Shown here one piece after another: positions 1 to 39,100 of a stretch of DNA of 64,000 bases (positions within the stretch are counted from its first letter, which is position 1; the number at the start of each line of letters is the position of its first letter). Made by a program: the position numbers and the translations under genes. This DNA is from Dryomyza anilis (lineage: Eukaryota; Arthropoda; Insecta; Diptera; Dryomyzidae). The stretch is from contig OX638131.1 in NCBI GenBank assembly GCA_951804985.1, positions 107,563,363-107,627,362 on the forward strand. Reading direction: 5' to 3'. Below the pieces are notes generated by a model. The model saw nothing but the letters and a program-made list of their open reading frames with translations, was not told the DNA's origin and did not search any database.

Positions 1-68
1 AGTTCATTCGCCAAATTGCGTTCGCTTCGCCAAAGCGTTCGCTTCGCCAAAAGCATTCGCTTCGCTAA
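1..68. repeat. Short tandem repeat with TTCGCTTCGCCAAA core
   Basis: About three to four copies of an 18-19 bp unit (cgttcgcttcgccaaaa and variants) are cut by the window's left edge. This is the only GC-rich minisatellite in the first kilobases. Confidence 0.75.
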
Positions 69-1690
69 TCATAATAGGGCCCATAATGTATTTATCAATT
101 AGAGAATCAAAAAATCACAATATCGATATTTCGGCAGAGTACTGTGAGAAGAGTGTGCGTGGTAGAGCAAAATGGTTTGCAGATTTGAAGTCAACGAGTA
201 ATATAGATCTTAGAAACGTTGAAAATTCGAATTATAAAAATATTCCAAACAACGATATCGAAAATCGATGGCAACTTTTCAACGGCAACTTCTCCAAAAA
301 AAATTAATTATAGCTAAATAACTGCAATGCCGCTCTGAATATAAATAATTTAGACGTCACAATAACTATTAGACACATTTTATTTATTTAAACCAAGTTA
401 ATGTTTATTCAAAAACTTTACAAACTATAATAAAATCGAAAATTAAAATTTCACATCACATTTTATTTAACATATACATATAATATATATTTATATATAG
501 AATAGTTTATAATAATAATAGTAATAATAATTATTGACATAAAAATAATTAAAATACAAAAAAAAAAAAAACGATTTGAAATAAGAAAAATGAAAAATAA
601 TAATCGAACGTTTGAAATATTTGTTTTTAGCGCTAAACAAATGCAAGCAGTTTGCAATATAAAAAACGAAATCATATTTTGAATTAATTCATTGTTGTAT
701 TAAAAGCTTAACTAATGCAGTGGTTTATTGTTGTTCTTATACAAAATACTAAGCCAACTAATTAAAAATGGTTTTTATTGCATAGTTTGTTTAAAATATT
801 GTTTTATGTTTATTTGTGTTTCTTTTTTTGTTGTTTTTTGTAATGCAGACTATATATTTATATCAAGTTTAATTTATTATATAGGCTGTAATGCGTTTTT
901 AATTATTTTTTATGTTTAGCCATAACAAAAATTGGCTTCAATTATTAGATATTGTTTATGAATGCATTTAATTTACGTTGTTGCTCGTTACTGAGTTGAT
1001 TAAAAAATGCTTTCGACATACAAAAAGAACAAAAAAAAAAAAAAACTAAAAAGTAAAAATTAAAATAAACAATTCTAAAAATTATGATGTACTTAAAACT
1101 ATATCATATAAATATAAAACAACATCTATTTATGTACTATGTAAACTATTATAAATTTGTATATTTATATTTTATGTTGTTTTTTTTTTCTTTTAATAGC
1201 TACTTAATTTCTTTCTTTAGTTTGTATTATTTGAATTAGAAGCATTTAACGAATTTTACATGCTTTATTTAGGGCAGCCAAATTAACACTGCAAGCCAAG
1301 CCGCACAAAGTGGCAAAATTTTTATTTTTTTTATTTTTAATTTTACACAACAGGAAATTTGTATTTTTTATTTGTATTTTAAATAACGATTTTAATTTTA
1401 AGTTTTTGCAGCTGAAATACTAAAGCGCAAAGCTTTGCTGCTTCAAGCACTATTTATTGAATTTATTTTTAATTTAGATATTTAACTGTTTAGTAGGTTT
1501 TACATTTGCAAATATGTTGAACTGACTTTACGCTAATCGAAATTGCATTATTATGAGTTTTTTTTTCTTTTTTCATTTGTTTTAGTTTTTCAGCTTAAAC
1601 ATTAAAATACAGGTGTTTTGTTTTACACTTGCAACTAATTTAATACTTAATTTGTAATGAAATTTAAATAATTATGAAAATTAAACAAAT
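69..1690. other. AT-rich intergenic DNA, no gene seen
   Basis: Only short frames occur here, rich in Ile/Asn/Lys or Phe/Tyr, as expected from AT-rich sequence. There are poly-A/T runs. I see no splice-bounded coding segment, RNA gene or mobile element. Confidence 0.6.
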
Positions 1691-3420
1691 ATTATATTTA
1701 ATTGAGTGTGATATTTAATTGAATATGATATTTAATTGAATATGATATTTAATTGAATATGATATTTAATTGAATATGATATTTAATTGAATATGATATT
1801 TAATTGATTGTGATATTTAATTGATATTTAATTGAATATGATATTTAATTGAATATGATATTTAATTGAATATTAAATTTAATTGAATATGATATTTAAT
1901 TGAATGTGATATTTAATTAAATGTGATATTTAATTGAATATGATATTTAATTGATATTTAATTGAATATGATATTTAATTGAATATGATATTTAATTGAA
2001 TATGATATTTAATTGAATATGTTATTTAATTGAATATGATATTTAATTGAACATGATATTTAATTGAATATGATATTTAATTAAATGTGATATTTAATTG
2101 AATATGTTATTAAATTGAATTTAATATTTAATCGAATATGATATTTAATTGAATACGATATTTAATTAAATGTGATATTTATTTGAATATGATATTTAAT
2201 TGAATATGATATTTAATTGAATATGATATTTAATTGAATATGATATTTAATTGATTGTGATATTTAATTGAATATGATATTTAATTGAATATGATATTTA
2301 ATTGAATATTAAATTTAATTGAATATGATATTTAATTGAATGTGATATTTAATTAAATGTGATATTTAATTGAATATGATATTTAATTGATATTTAATTG
2401 AATATGATATTTAATTGAATATGATATTTAATTGAATATGATATTTAATTGAATATGTTATTTAATTGAATATGATATTTAATTGAACATGATATTTAAT
2501 TGAATATGATATTTAATTAAATGTGATATTTAATTGAATATGTTATTAAATTGAATTTAATATTTAATCGAATATGATATTTAATTGAATACGATATTTA
2601 ATTAAATGTGATATTTAATTGAATATGATATTTGATTGAATATGATATTTAATTGAATATGATATTTAATTGAATACGATATTTAACCAATAAGCTTGAA
2701 AATTGAATATGATATTTAATTAAATGTGATATTTTATTGAATATGATATTTAATTGAATATGATATTTAATTGAATATGATATTTAATTGAATATGATAT
2801 TTAATTGAATATGATATTTAATTAAATGTGATATTTAATTGAATATGTTATTTAATTGAATATGATATTTAATTGAATATGATATTTAATTGAATATGAT
2901 ATTTAATTGAATACGATATTTAATTGAATATGATATTTAATCGTATACGATATTTAATTAAATGTGATATTTAATTGAATATGGTATTTAATTGAATATG
3001 ATATTTAATTGAATATGATATTTAATTGAATATGATATTTAATTGAATATGATATTTAATTGAATATGATATTTAATTGAATATGATATTTAATTGAATA
3101 TGATATTTAATTGAATATGATATTTAATTAAATGTGATATTTAATTAAATGTGATATTTACCTAATAATGTTATTTAATTGAATATGATATTTAATTGAA
3201 TATGATATTTAATTGAATATGATATTTAATTGAATATGATATTTAATTAAATGTGATATTTAATTAAATGTGATATTTACCTAATAATGTTATTTAATTG
3301 AATATGATATTTAATTGAATACGATATTTAATTGAATATGATATTTAATTGAATATGATATTCAATTAAATATGATATTTAACAAATATGGTTATTTAAT
3401 TAAATCTGATATTTAATTAA
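1691..3420. repeat. 17-bp satellite array (TGATATTTAATTGAATA) with 436-bp higher-order repeat
   Basis: About 100 monomers of a 17-bp unit lie head to tail, with variants (tattaaat, acatgat, attaatcg). The same ordered variants recur 436 bp apart (tattaaa at 1871 and 2307; acatg at 2051 and 2487; atcga at 2131 and 2567), which shows a higher-order duplication. A second block carrying cctaataatg is duplicated with a 119-bp (7 x 17) offset at 3161 and 3280. Confidence 0.95.
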
Positions 3421-5560
3421 TTATAAAATTTATTAATTATAATATTTAAATAATTTAAAAATTAAATTAATTTTAATATTTAATTAAACGCAATATTAAT
3501 TAAAATATATTTTTAAATTATTTGTTTAAAATTAATTTGTATTTTTTAGAAAGTTTGTAGTTTTTTTATTAATTTGTTTGTTTAATTAATTTGAATAGTT
3601 AATTTCGATCATTAACTAAATTGAATAATTGATCAATTTTCATAAATAATTTAAATAATTAATTAATTTGAATAGTAAATGAAGTTAAATATTAAATTAA
3701 TTACAAGAATTAATTAATTTGAAATAATACGAATAAAACTATCATTTAATTGAGTAAAATAATTAATGATTTAATTAAAATAAATAATAAATTAATTGAA
3801 ATTATTAATTAAACAAAATTAAATAATTAACACAATTAAATTATATAACTAAAACAATTAATTATTTATTTTAAATAATTAAAATAATTAATTATATAAT
3901 TTAATTGAAATAATTAATTCATTAATTAAAATAACTAATTAATACATTAAATGAAATAAAGAATTAAAATAAATAATAAATTAATTAAAATAATTAAAAC
4001 AATTAAATTAAATAATTAAAACAATTAATTATTTATTTTAAATAATTAATTACATTAATTGAAATAAGTAAATCATTAATTAAAATAACTAAATCATTAA
4101 ATAAAATAATTAATACATTAAGTAAAGAAATTAATTCATTAATTAAAATTTAATTTATAAATTGTTAATTAAATAATTATTCAAAATAATTAACGAAGCA
4201 AATTAATTATTTTAATTAAATTATTAGTTTAATTAATACATAATTAATTAATTAATTAATACATAATTAATTAATTAATTAATTAATTAATTAATTAATT
4301 AATTAATTAATTAATTAATTAATTAATTAATAAATTAACTAATTAAAATAATTATTAAATTAAAATAATTAAATAATTTTCTTCGTTAATTATTTTGAAT
4401 AATTAATCAATTAATTCTGAATATCTAATTAATTAAATTAGAATATCTAGCTTTTTACATTATTTTATTAATTAAAGAAGCTAACTGAAACTTTTCATTG
4501 AAAATAGTATTTTGTTAAAAAAGTGGAATTTAATTCAGTTATGTGATACACTAAATGTCATATTTAATTATATATAAAAATTAGTTAAATATCATTTTTA
4601 GTTATTTAAACGTTTTAATTATATCCTTATTTAATATATTTTGATAAATATAATCAATAAACAATGATAACATTTCGTTTAATTTGAAATTTAGTTAATT
4701 GGTTAATTTAATTGGATATGCAATTTGAAAATAATTTAATTAAATTATAAATTTTGTTATTTTAAAACATTAAAGTTAACATTTAACTAAATGTAATTAA
4801 ATTTCCATTTAACTAAATATCACATTAATTAAAAATCAAATTTAGTTAAACTTAAATTGAATGAAATATCAAAATAATTAAATATGAAATGTAATTAAAT
4901 TCGAATTTAATTATATATTCAATTTTATAAATTTCAATGAAATATCAAATATTTGTTAAATTTCAATTTAACTAAATACCAAACTAATTAAACATGGAAT
5001 TTAGTTAGTATATAAAATTTAATTAAACATCAACTTTAAAAAAATTCCAATTGATTGAAATATCAAATTAATTAAATATGAAATGTAGGTAAATTCGAAT
5101 ATAATTATATATAAAAATTTAATTAAATATATAAAAAATGTAATTAAATATATAAAAAATTTAATTAAATATAAAAAATTTAATTAAATATAAAATTTAT
5201 AAATTTCAATCAAAAATATCAAATTTAGTTAAATTTCAATTTAACTAAATATCAAATTAATTAAATATGGAATTTAGTTAGTAAATTAAATTAAATATCA
5301 AATTTAATTAAATATCAAATTTATTTATATATCATATTTAGTTAAATTTCAATTCAATTATATATAAATTTAGTTAATGCCAAATTTAATTAACTTTAAC
5401 ATATTATTAATTAAACCATTTAGTTAAAAATGTCAGCTCAACTAAAACATTTAGTTCGATGTAATATTTAATTGATTAAGCATTTAATAATACAAAATAA
5501 TTATATAAATTTAATTGAATTTGTATTTAATGAAATAAACACATTTAACATTTAGTTAAA
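3421..5560. repeat. Degenerate AATTAA-rich DNA with an (ATTA)n microsatellite
   Basis: Almost pure A+T built from aattaa/tttaatt words, probably decayed relatives of the adjacent array. A clean (AATT)n-type run lies at about 4230-4331. No gene is seen. Confidence 0.8.
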
Positions 5561-5990
5561 TATCACATTTATTTAAAATATGATGCACTCAATTAAATAC
5601 CACATTTTCACCAAATTTAATAATTAAATAAAATACTTAACTATTCATATATTAACTATAACATTAAAATATAAAACATTTAGTTAATTTGCAGTTCTCT
5701 CAGTTAAATAACGCATTTAATCAATTAAAAAAGAATGCATTAAATATAAACCTTATTTTGTTTGCATATTTAATTAGTTATAATAATAATTAATTGTAAT
5801 ATTTATAGATAATAATTATAATAATAATAATTAGCTTTAATGCAATACTAAGTTTATAGTTTTCGCTTATTGTGTTAGTTTTTAGTAGTAGTTTTTCCAT
5901 CTCATTTCTTGATACTATTTTCAGCTGCATTTCAGCTATATGTAGTAGTAGTTTTAGTTGTTGTTTTATGAGTTACACTGCCGTCTACTA
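5560..5990 (-). other. Probable 3' UTR of the FAM102-like gene
   Basis: The sequence following the TAG becomes AT-rich quickly. An AATAAA signal on the minus strand (tttatt at 5568-5573) is the nearest canonical one seen; several ATTAAA variants lie nearer. In such AT-rich DNA these motifs occur by chance, so the end of the transcript is not fixed. Confidence 0.35.
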
Positions 5991-31372
<25,382 letters not shown>

Positions 31373-31399
31373 CTGCAAAAAGATAAAGAGAAAAAAATA

Positions 31400-33560
31400 A
31401 ATTAATTAAAAATTAATTGAAAGCGCAATTAATAGCATATAAAAAATTGAAAATAAATTGTTGGGTAATATTTTTCAATGTGGTAAATTGAGGCGCAATA
31501 TGTTGCCCTAAGCTTTTTGCACAATTAAGTGTTGCGTGTTTTTAGGGCTAACTAATAACATTTTTAATTGCATACTTTTGGGTCTAAAGAAAAAAATAAT
31601 ACAAGTTAATTGCATACTTTGCGGTTCAGCGATGTTTAATGTTATTGTAAGGTCAGAATTTTTATATTTCTTAAATTATATAATATACTTTTTTATATTA
31701 CTTTAACTAAATATGTATGATATGAAAGCATACTTTAAGGTTACTCAATGCTGCTTAATTATGTAGCGCTTATAATATTTTTTTCTGATTTAAAAATTTT
31801 TCTAAATACTTATATGTCAAAGATTTAATTTGAATAATAACAGAAAATATATAGTCTACTTTTGGACATTAACAAAAATAGCTTTTGATATTTTTTATGG
31901 CCCTTATAACTAACGTTGACATTGCGTGTTGTCAACATTTAAATAAAATACTAACTAAAACAACAAATCAACTTAAATACACACAAATTTGTTTATTTAT
32001 TGTCATTGTTGTGTGTATGTCATTTTGTACATTAATTTCTGGCATATTTTTAGGCGCACACACATACGATACAACACAACAACTACATGTCAAATTAAGT
32101 TTTTGGATGACATGCGCTAATTGGACATAATAAAGAGAATAAATGTATAAATAAATGAATAAGTGCGTCAGAAAATATGCAAGTTTAAATGAAAATGAAA
32201 CCTAAAAGTATGCTACACATTTCAACACTATACATATGCCTAAATATAGGCTATAGTATATGTGTAAAAACAAATAGTTGGCTTAAAAATAGCGTCGCCC
32301 ATTGACGCCATAGTCAGTGACGCGTCAACATTTCTTGGTATTTTTATATTTGAACCACTTGAAACGCACAATTTCCGTGCATAAATTAAGTAAGTTGAAC
32401 ATTTCATTTTTTTTTCTATTTTTCTTTGACATTTTTTGTATTTTTAGTTTTATCGTAATTTATTTTGGCAGACGCATTAATCATCACAAATGTCACGATA
32501 GTTTATGGTGTTTTTGTGCTGTGCTATTCGGCGGAAAGGTGTGTTTTCAGTGTAGATCTAGTGTGCGTGGGGTGTTAGCGCTAACTACGCACTTCGTTTA
32601 GTGCTAAATTTTATGTGCATTGTAATTTGATAAACATGCAAGATTACAATATACTTAGTAAAGTATAATAAAAGATTTTTGAGTTACTGCTGACAATGGA
32701 AGAAAAACTAGCATATTAAAGAGAATTAAATGAAGTGAGAACGATGGAAATAAAATAATATACTAAATAGAAAATTTAAAAAAAAAACATACATATACAA
32801 AGTTGTGAAATTATGAAAAAATCTGCTAAATTAAAAGCATTAAATTACTGCACCGACTAAATTAATGTAGTAAAATTAAACATCATTATTGTGTCTGTTT
32901 AAAAAATGTTGTTCTGCGATATTTTTTTAGTTTTTCGAGCAATTTCATTTATTTGATGTAATTTTACTACACAATGTATTAGTTGTTCGTTTTCCACATA
33001 TTGCAGTGTGTTCGATGTGATTGTACTTTTATTTATTTTGAAGGTTTTGTGTATACAAATAGTAACAGCATATGTGTGCAGGTACAAACAAAACTCAAGC
33101 AACTCAATATATGAAGCAAGAAATTTTCTACGAATTGTGCAGTGCATATAATTCATATTTAATACAAATGAAATGCTATATTAAAATGGTTTAAATGCCT
33201 CTGTGTAATCAGAACTGATTGCATCAGGAAAATATATTTGTCATGCTCGTTTAAGTAATACAAATAGCTTATTTGAAATGCAGCTCAAATAAATTAAGAT
33301 GTAGTACCTTTTTTACATTGTTGTGAAATTTAAATAAATACTAATTGTAGCAAACACAAATCAAATTCAGAAGTCGTTGAAGTACCGAATTTGGAACAAT
33401 TCAACTTTTTAGTAGACGCCAGGAAATATGAAAAGAAACTTGAAAGATTTCGGATTTTTCAAAAGAAATTTGTGAAATTTAAATAAATATAAATGAACTG
33501 TAGTAAAAACAAGTATAAATGTAGTAATTTTTATTACATTTTTCACGAAATTAAATAAAT
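31400..33560. other. Upstream region, no recognisable gene
   Basis: Low-copy AT-rich DNA. Short frames (81-94 aa) have no coding bias. A GC-richer patch at 32290-32610 (ggcgtcgcccattgacgcc and around) might be regulatory. Confidence 0.4.
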
Positions 33561-33590
33561 ACTAATGTTCTAAATACTAATCTTAAAATG

Positions 33591-33653
33591 GTGAGAGCTC
33601 GGCCGAAGTTCTATACAGGACTGTAGCGCCAAACTATTATTATTATTATTATT
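33591..33653 (+). mobile_element. 5'-truncated SINE copy (3' end only) with target-site duplication
   Basis: The segment gagagctcggccgaagttct...ctgtagcgccaaact plus an (ATT)n tail matches the 3' end of the full SINE at 34641-34946. The same 14 bp, taatgttctaaata, occurs at 33563-33576 and 33653-33666, bracketing the insertion. Eight bases of unclear origin lie between the left duplication and the SINE sequence. Confidence 0.82.
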
Positions 33654-33879
33654 AATGTTCTAAATAAAAAATCAGATATAGTGAATTATCAATATATTTA
33701 AGGACGTATTAATAAATACAAAATGTAGTTATTTTGAATACAAAAGTAATAAAATTATGAGAAATGCTGCAATTTTATGTAGTTGTTTTTCATACAAAAA
33801 TAATGACTACTACATCAAGGAAGAAGAAATACATATTATTTAATTTAAAGAAATTTTTTCTTACTTTTTAATAATGTAA

Positions 33880-35215
33880 ATAAAAAATACTGAATAAAGT
33901 GTACTAAATAAAAAGTACTAAAAAAAGCACTTAAAACAAGTACTAAATAAAAAAAAAAAATATATATATATATATAAATAATAAAAAGTCTTTAATAAAA
34001 AGTACTCAATAAAAAATCAACTTAATAAAAAGTACTAAAAAAGCACTAAATAAACAGTACTAAATAAAAAGTACCAAGTAAAAAATACTAACTAATAAAA
34101 GTACTAAATAAAAAGTAATCAATAAAAGGTACTCTACAAAAAAAAATCTAAAAAAAGTACTAAAGTAAAAAGCACATAATATGTTCTAATTAATAGTACT
34201 TAATAAAAAGTACTAAATAAAAAGTAAAAATGTAGTTATAAACCGTAATAAACAAAAAGTACTCAGTAAAATGTTCTCAATAAAAACTACTAAATGAAAA
34301 GTACTAAGTAAATGGTGCTCATACAAATAACTCAATGAAAAGTGCTAAATAAAAAGTACGAAATAAAAAGAACTTAACAAAAAGTACTAAATAAAAAGAA
34401 CTTAATTAAAATTACTAAATAAAAATTACTGAACATTGAATACTAAATAAAAAGTACTCAATAAAAGATACTTAAAAAATAAAAATGACACAATAAAATG
34501 TACAAAATAAAAAGTACTCAATAAATGGTGCTCATACAAATAACTCAATGAAAAGTGCTAAATAAAAAGTACGAAATAAAAAGAACTTAGCAAAAAGTAC
34601 TAAATAAAAAAACTTAATTAAAATTACTAATTAAAAATTATAATAATAATAGTTTGGCGCTACAGTCCTGTACAGAACTTCGGCCGAGCTCTCTCACCAT
34701 TTTGAGCTGTGCGTGTTATATTTGTACTCAAAGTGGTGGGACCTACAGTTTATTGCCGAATCCGAACGGCGGGTGAGAGCTTTTCATAGGCAATGTTTTA
34801 CTCTCGTAGGTTTGCCATTTACTGACGAGAGGTAGCGCGGTATAGAAAAATGTTTCTATGAAAAGATGTTGTTAGCCCCAGTCCAGGCTTGAACCGGGGA
34901 CCTTTCGACTCGCAGTCCAACGCACTAACCACTGAGCTACCGCGGCTACTTGAACATTAAATACTAAATTTTACTGAATAAAAATTACTGAACATTAAAT
35001 ACTAAATAAAAAGTACTCAATAAAAGATACTTAAAAAAGAACTCATTAAAAGTACTAAAAAAAGTAAAAAAAGTACTTAATAAAAAGTACTTAATAAAAA
35101 GTACAAAAAAGTACTTAATAAAAAGTACTAAATAAGAAGTACAAAATAAAAAGCACTATATAAAAAGCACTCAATAAAAAGTACTAAACATAAAGTACTA
35201 AATGAATATATTTTT
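33880..35215. repeat. AAAAAGTACTAAAT array, interrupted by a SINE
   Basis: Units of about 10-13 bp (aataaaaagtact) fill this stretch. A segment beginning aatggtgctcatacaaataa recurs at 34311 and 34524, a 213-bp tandem duplication. A SINE sits in the second copy. Confidence 0.9.
34641..34946 (-). mobile_element. Full-length tRNA-derived SINE (~306 bp)
   Basis: On the minus strand the element starts with a tRNA-like head (34946-34875) having A box TAGCTCAGTGG and B box GGTTCAAGCC; the acceptor-stem ends pair at about six of seven positions. The anticodon position reads GCG, but the anticodon stem has a mismatch. A body of about 200 bp follows, and the 3' end (GAGCTCGGCCGAAGTTCTG...GCGCCAAACT) closes with an (ATT)n tail. 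It is non-coding and depends on an unknown LINE for movement. Confidence 0.88.
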
Positions 35216-36630
35216 AAAATTGTAAAATGTGAAATAACTTAAAAAATTGCAAAATTTATACTAACGAGCACTTGAAACATTATTTCGATTCAATTAATTT
35301 GAAACACCAAAAACTCAAACGGTATAGAAAATCAGTAAATTTTCTATTTCTCATAGTAACTTTGTGCAGCTGCATTTCTAAAGCATTTTATTTCTCGTTA
35401 AGTGTAACGTGTCTGTGCGCTATAACTGTCAGGAAACGGAAATAACTTGGGGCAGAGTTCGACAGAGAAACCACAACTACTTGTAGTTCTTAGTTTTCTT
35501 GTCGTTGCTGCGTGGTGTTGAATCATTAAAAAGACTCTTTGAAAATGTGCAGAAATATTAGTTGGAGTCAATAGAAATCAAAAATAGAACAAAACTAATT
35601 AAAATCACTAGAGTTTATATAACTCCGACAATTATGTATATAGTTGACACAATTATATTTTTATCATTATTATTTTTGTAAAGCATTTATAATTTTTATC
35701 ACTATCAGTAACTTGAATAAAATTGAAGCCTATTATATCGAAAGTCCTTTTCCCATTTCAGACAGTTTTAAAATAAAGAATAAATACAGTTTCTCGCACA
35801 ACTAGTTTTCTGTAAATATAATATGTTTGCAACGAACATTTATGTATTATTTTTTATTTTAAACTAATACTAGTACTTATACAATACCAGAACTAATTAA
35901 ATGATTACCGAAATTCGGTACCTAGGGGAATTATTGAGACCACAAATTCTGTTAATAAAATTTATAATTAAAAATTTGTGTTTGCTGTAAACATAGAGTA
36001 TTTATTTGAAATCCATTGAGTCCTTCAACATTTTATAATTGTATCAACAAAAAAAAAACATAATACTTAGAAATTATCAAAGAAAGCTAATAAAAATCAA
36101 CAACTTCCTTCAGTAAGTTGAAATTTGAAACAAGATATTTTCGTATTGGGTATTTTACTGCATGTATATGTGGCACAAATCAATGCCCACACAATTTTAC
36201 TCAAAATTGCAATGCACACATGCGAAAATACTTAAAAAGCTAAAGGGCGAAGTTAGGTAGTTGTTTTTGTTCACCAATAACTGGGTCAATATTATTGGGG
36301 TTTCCACAAGTTAAAGGGAAAATCACTGATTTGAAGTGTAGGATTGTTTAGTATATTTTTTGCACTTGAATGACTTCAAAACCGCCCACAAAAACACTTA
36401 CTCTGATTAGTTAATTTATTTAGTTTCTAGTTGCATGTGGAAATACTTCGAAAACTATTCGTTAATTGATTTTCGAAATTGGGAATTAATTGAAAGAACA
36501 TAAAATGGAATATACTAAAAAAAGAGCAACATTTAATGATTATTACAAATATAGTTGATTGATGATATCACGTTAACTAACAGAAGCTACTTAACGATGA
36601 AAATATCCTTTGAAATATGGAATTGTTAAT
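35216..36630. other. Low-copy AT-rich DNA
   Basis: No gene is supported. A GC-richer patch at about 35395-35530 contains the palindrome aactacttgtagtt. No coding frame or RNA gene is visible. Confidence 0.4.
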
Positions 36631-36631
36631 A

Positions 36632-36888
36632 TCGTCGTTGCATAACGAAAATTCACCAAATACATTTTCAAAATGCCAAATATTCATTGACGAAAATCTA
36701 TACATTTCTGTCAATTTTTAATCGATGATCTTAATTTTTTTTTACAACATGATAAGAAAACGAAATCTATCAATTGACATTTCAACTTTAAAAATGCATT
36801 CATTACTTTTTATAATATTAATCAACAAACTCGAAATTTAAGTTTTTCATAAAAATGTATTTGGTGACTTTTCGTTCTACAACGACGA
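36632..36888. mobile_element. MITE copy 1 (257 bp, TA-flanked, TIR TCGTCGTTG)
   Basis: Terminal inverted repeats begin TCGTCGTTG and extend imperfectly through the ACCAAATACATTTT region. TA dinucleotides flank both ends, as for Tc1/mariner-type insertions. There is no coding capacity. It matches the element at 39969-40212 in opposite orientation. Confidence 0.85.
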
Positions 36889-36899
36889 TATGTTTCTGA

Positions 36900-38630
36900 A
36901 CAATTTTTGCGCAGTAAACAGAAAAACAAACGCTACAAATAACAGCTAAAATTAATTGCGTCCAATAAGCAACGATTTAATGGTTGCTAATGGATTTTGT
37001 GACCGATAATATTAGGTTGGGCAGTAATTGAAACTTTATCGTTAAATGGAATCAAATTAAAGAAAAAGATAATTTATGAGTTGGGGGTAAACAACACTTT
37101 CAGAATATTGTGTATGGGTTATAAGAAACAAAATATTTTAAATTAAAGTGTATATTAAACGATTAGCTAAATAAAATAGATTATAAGCTAATAATAAATA
37201 TATATTTGATTATTTAAGCAACTAAACAATAATCTAAAAACCAAGGTACCAAGTAACGACTTCGGCACAATTTCACTTTTTAGTAGAAGCAATGAAATAC
37301 ATAATGAACTGGAAATATTTCGAATTATTAAAAAGAATATGAAACGTTTTACGAAAAATTTACTAAACAAAATTTAAAGTGTGCAAGTTGCTAAATACTA
37401 TTTTTAAATAATATCTTTTTAGTAAATGGAACGAAATAGAAAAGAAACTGGTACAACTTTTGATTTTTCAAAAGTATTGGAAATGTTTTAATAAAAATGA
37501 AAACTAGAAATTTGAATATTTTTGAAAATGAAAAATTTTGTTCAATTTATTAAAAACGAATTTTATTTTTAGCATTAAATATATTTCAGAGAATTTTTAT
37601 ACCATTTGCTGTAAATTTCTTATCAATTATTAAAAAATCAATTAATAAATAAATTTCAAAAAAACAAATTGTCTTTTGACACAAGTGAACTAATAAAATA
37701 AATAAAAACGCTAACAAGTTCTATTGAAACAATTTACGAAAAATGAAAAAAAAAAACACTTTCAAAAATAGCATACGACAAATTTGCATTTAATAAAAAT
37801 CAAATTAAATTAAAGCAGACTATAAAAGAAAGAAATTCAACGACATCGAAAAATTGACAAATTGATTGACCTTCACATCATAATTTAATTTGCATTTAAA
37901 TTTTATTTTACAAAAATTGTGACAGCCAACAAAGAGAAACAAAATGAATAAAAAAAAATCGCAATCATATAAAAATTTTAAAATCATGAACAAATATGCA
38001 AAACCCATAATCATATTTGGAACATATGGACATATTTTAATTTATAGATAAAATAAATGGAAATAAAAGAAAATATCATAAAAAAAATAGAAAATTTAAC
38101 AGAAATCGAAAAAGTAGTTTAACAATTTAAAATATCAATAAAAATGTAAAATGAGATGAAGACAAGCAGAAAAATGAATAATAAAAACACGAAATAGTTT
38201 AATAGTTAAAATATATTTCGATTTAATTATAAAACAATTCTAAACAAACATAAATATATTAGTAATATATTCTACTTATTGAGATGTTTATTATAAATAT
38301 TGTTAGATTGTAAAATATTCTCTAAAATAAATAATATGCTGTTAACATTGTTTGAAATTTTAATATTTGTAGTGTATTATGTTTGCAGTTATCATTTTAT
38401 TGAAAAAATATGACTGTCACAATAATTCTTTTGGTTTTGAAATGATAATTTTATAAAATAATAACATTATGTTTAGCAAAATAGTTTAAAAATGTGAACA
38501 TTACTTAAGCAAAATAATTCAAAAATGTGAAAATTTTACAATTATTTTTATAAAAATAAAATCTAATTTAGACACAATAATAAATAAATTATAATTGATA
38601 ATTTTGGTTGTTAGTGCTAAGAACACAAAC
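36900..38630. other. AT-rich DNA, no gene seen
   Basis: Only short Phe/Ile/Lys-rich frames occur, as expected by composition. No arrays with clear periodicity. Confidence 0.5.
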
Positions 38631-38631
38631 A

Positions 38632-39000
38632 AAATAAACCACACTAAATCTCACCACACTCAAATTCACCACAATAAAATTCACCACACTCAAATTCACC
38701 ACACTAAAACTCACCACACCAAAATTCACCACACCAAAATTCACCACACCAAAATTCACCACACTAAAATTCACTACACTAAAACTAACCACACTAAAAT
38801 TCACCACACTCAAATTCACCACACTTAAACTCACCACACTCAAATTCAACACACTAAAACTCACCACAATAAAATTCACTACACTTGAACTGACCACACT
38901 AAAATTCACCACACTAAAATTCACCACACTAAAACTCACCACATTAAAATTCACCACACCCAAACTCACCACACCGAATCTCACCACTAAAACTCAGCAC
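38632..39000. repeat. 15-bp minisatellite (TTCACCACACTAAAA)
   Basis: About 24 head-to-tail units. Because the unit is 15 bp, no frame is interrupted, and a 132-residue minus-strand frame reads NFSVV-type pentapeptides over and over. It lacks non-repeat coding sequence, so it is taken as non-coding. Confidence 0.93.
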
Positions 39001-39100
39001 ACTAAAACTTCTACTGAAAAAAACTCTACGGGGAAGAATTCTACGAGAAAGAATTCTACGGGGAAGCGCAGTCTGAGAAAGAATTGTGTATGAGAAAAGT
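39001..39100. repeat. Short copy of the GGGAAGAATTCTAC minisatellite family
   Basis: A few units (acggggaagaattctacgagaaagaattctac) directly abut the 15-bp array. They resemble the units of the long array at 56870-57830. Confidence 0.6.

Noticed and set aside
1691..3420. CRISPR-like regularity in tandem arrays
   Set aside because: No unique spacers between conserved repeats; these are head-to-tail satellites in eukaryotic DNA.
34875..34946. tRNA-like sequence on the minus strand (anticodon position GCG)
   Set aside because: It forms the head of a SINE, has a mismatch in the anticodon stem and GCG is not the usual animal Arg anticodon, so it is not called as a working tRNA gene.
38589..38987. 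132-aa minus-strand ORF of NFSVV repeats
   Set aside because: Produced by a 15-bp minisatellite; no unique coding sequence.
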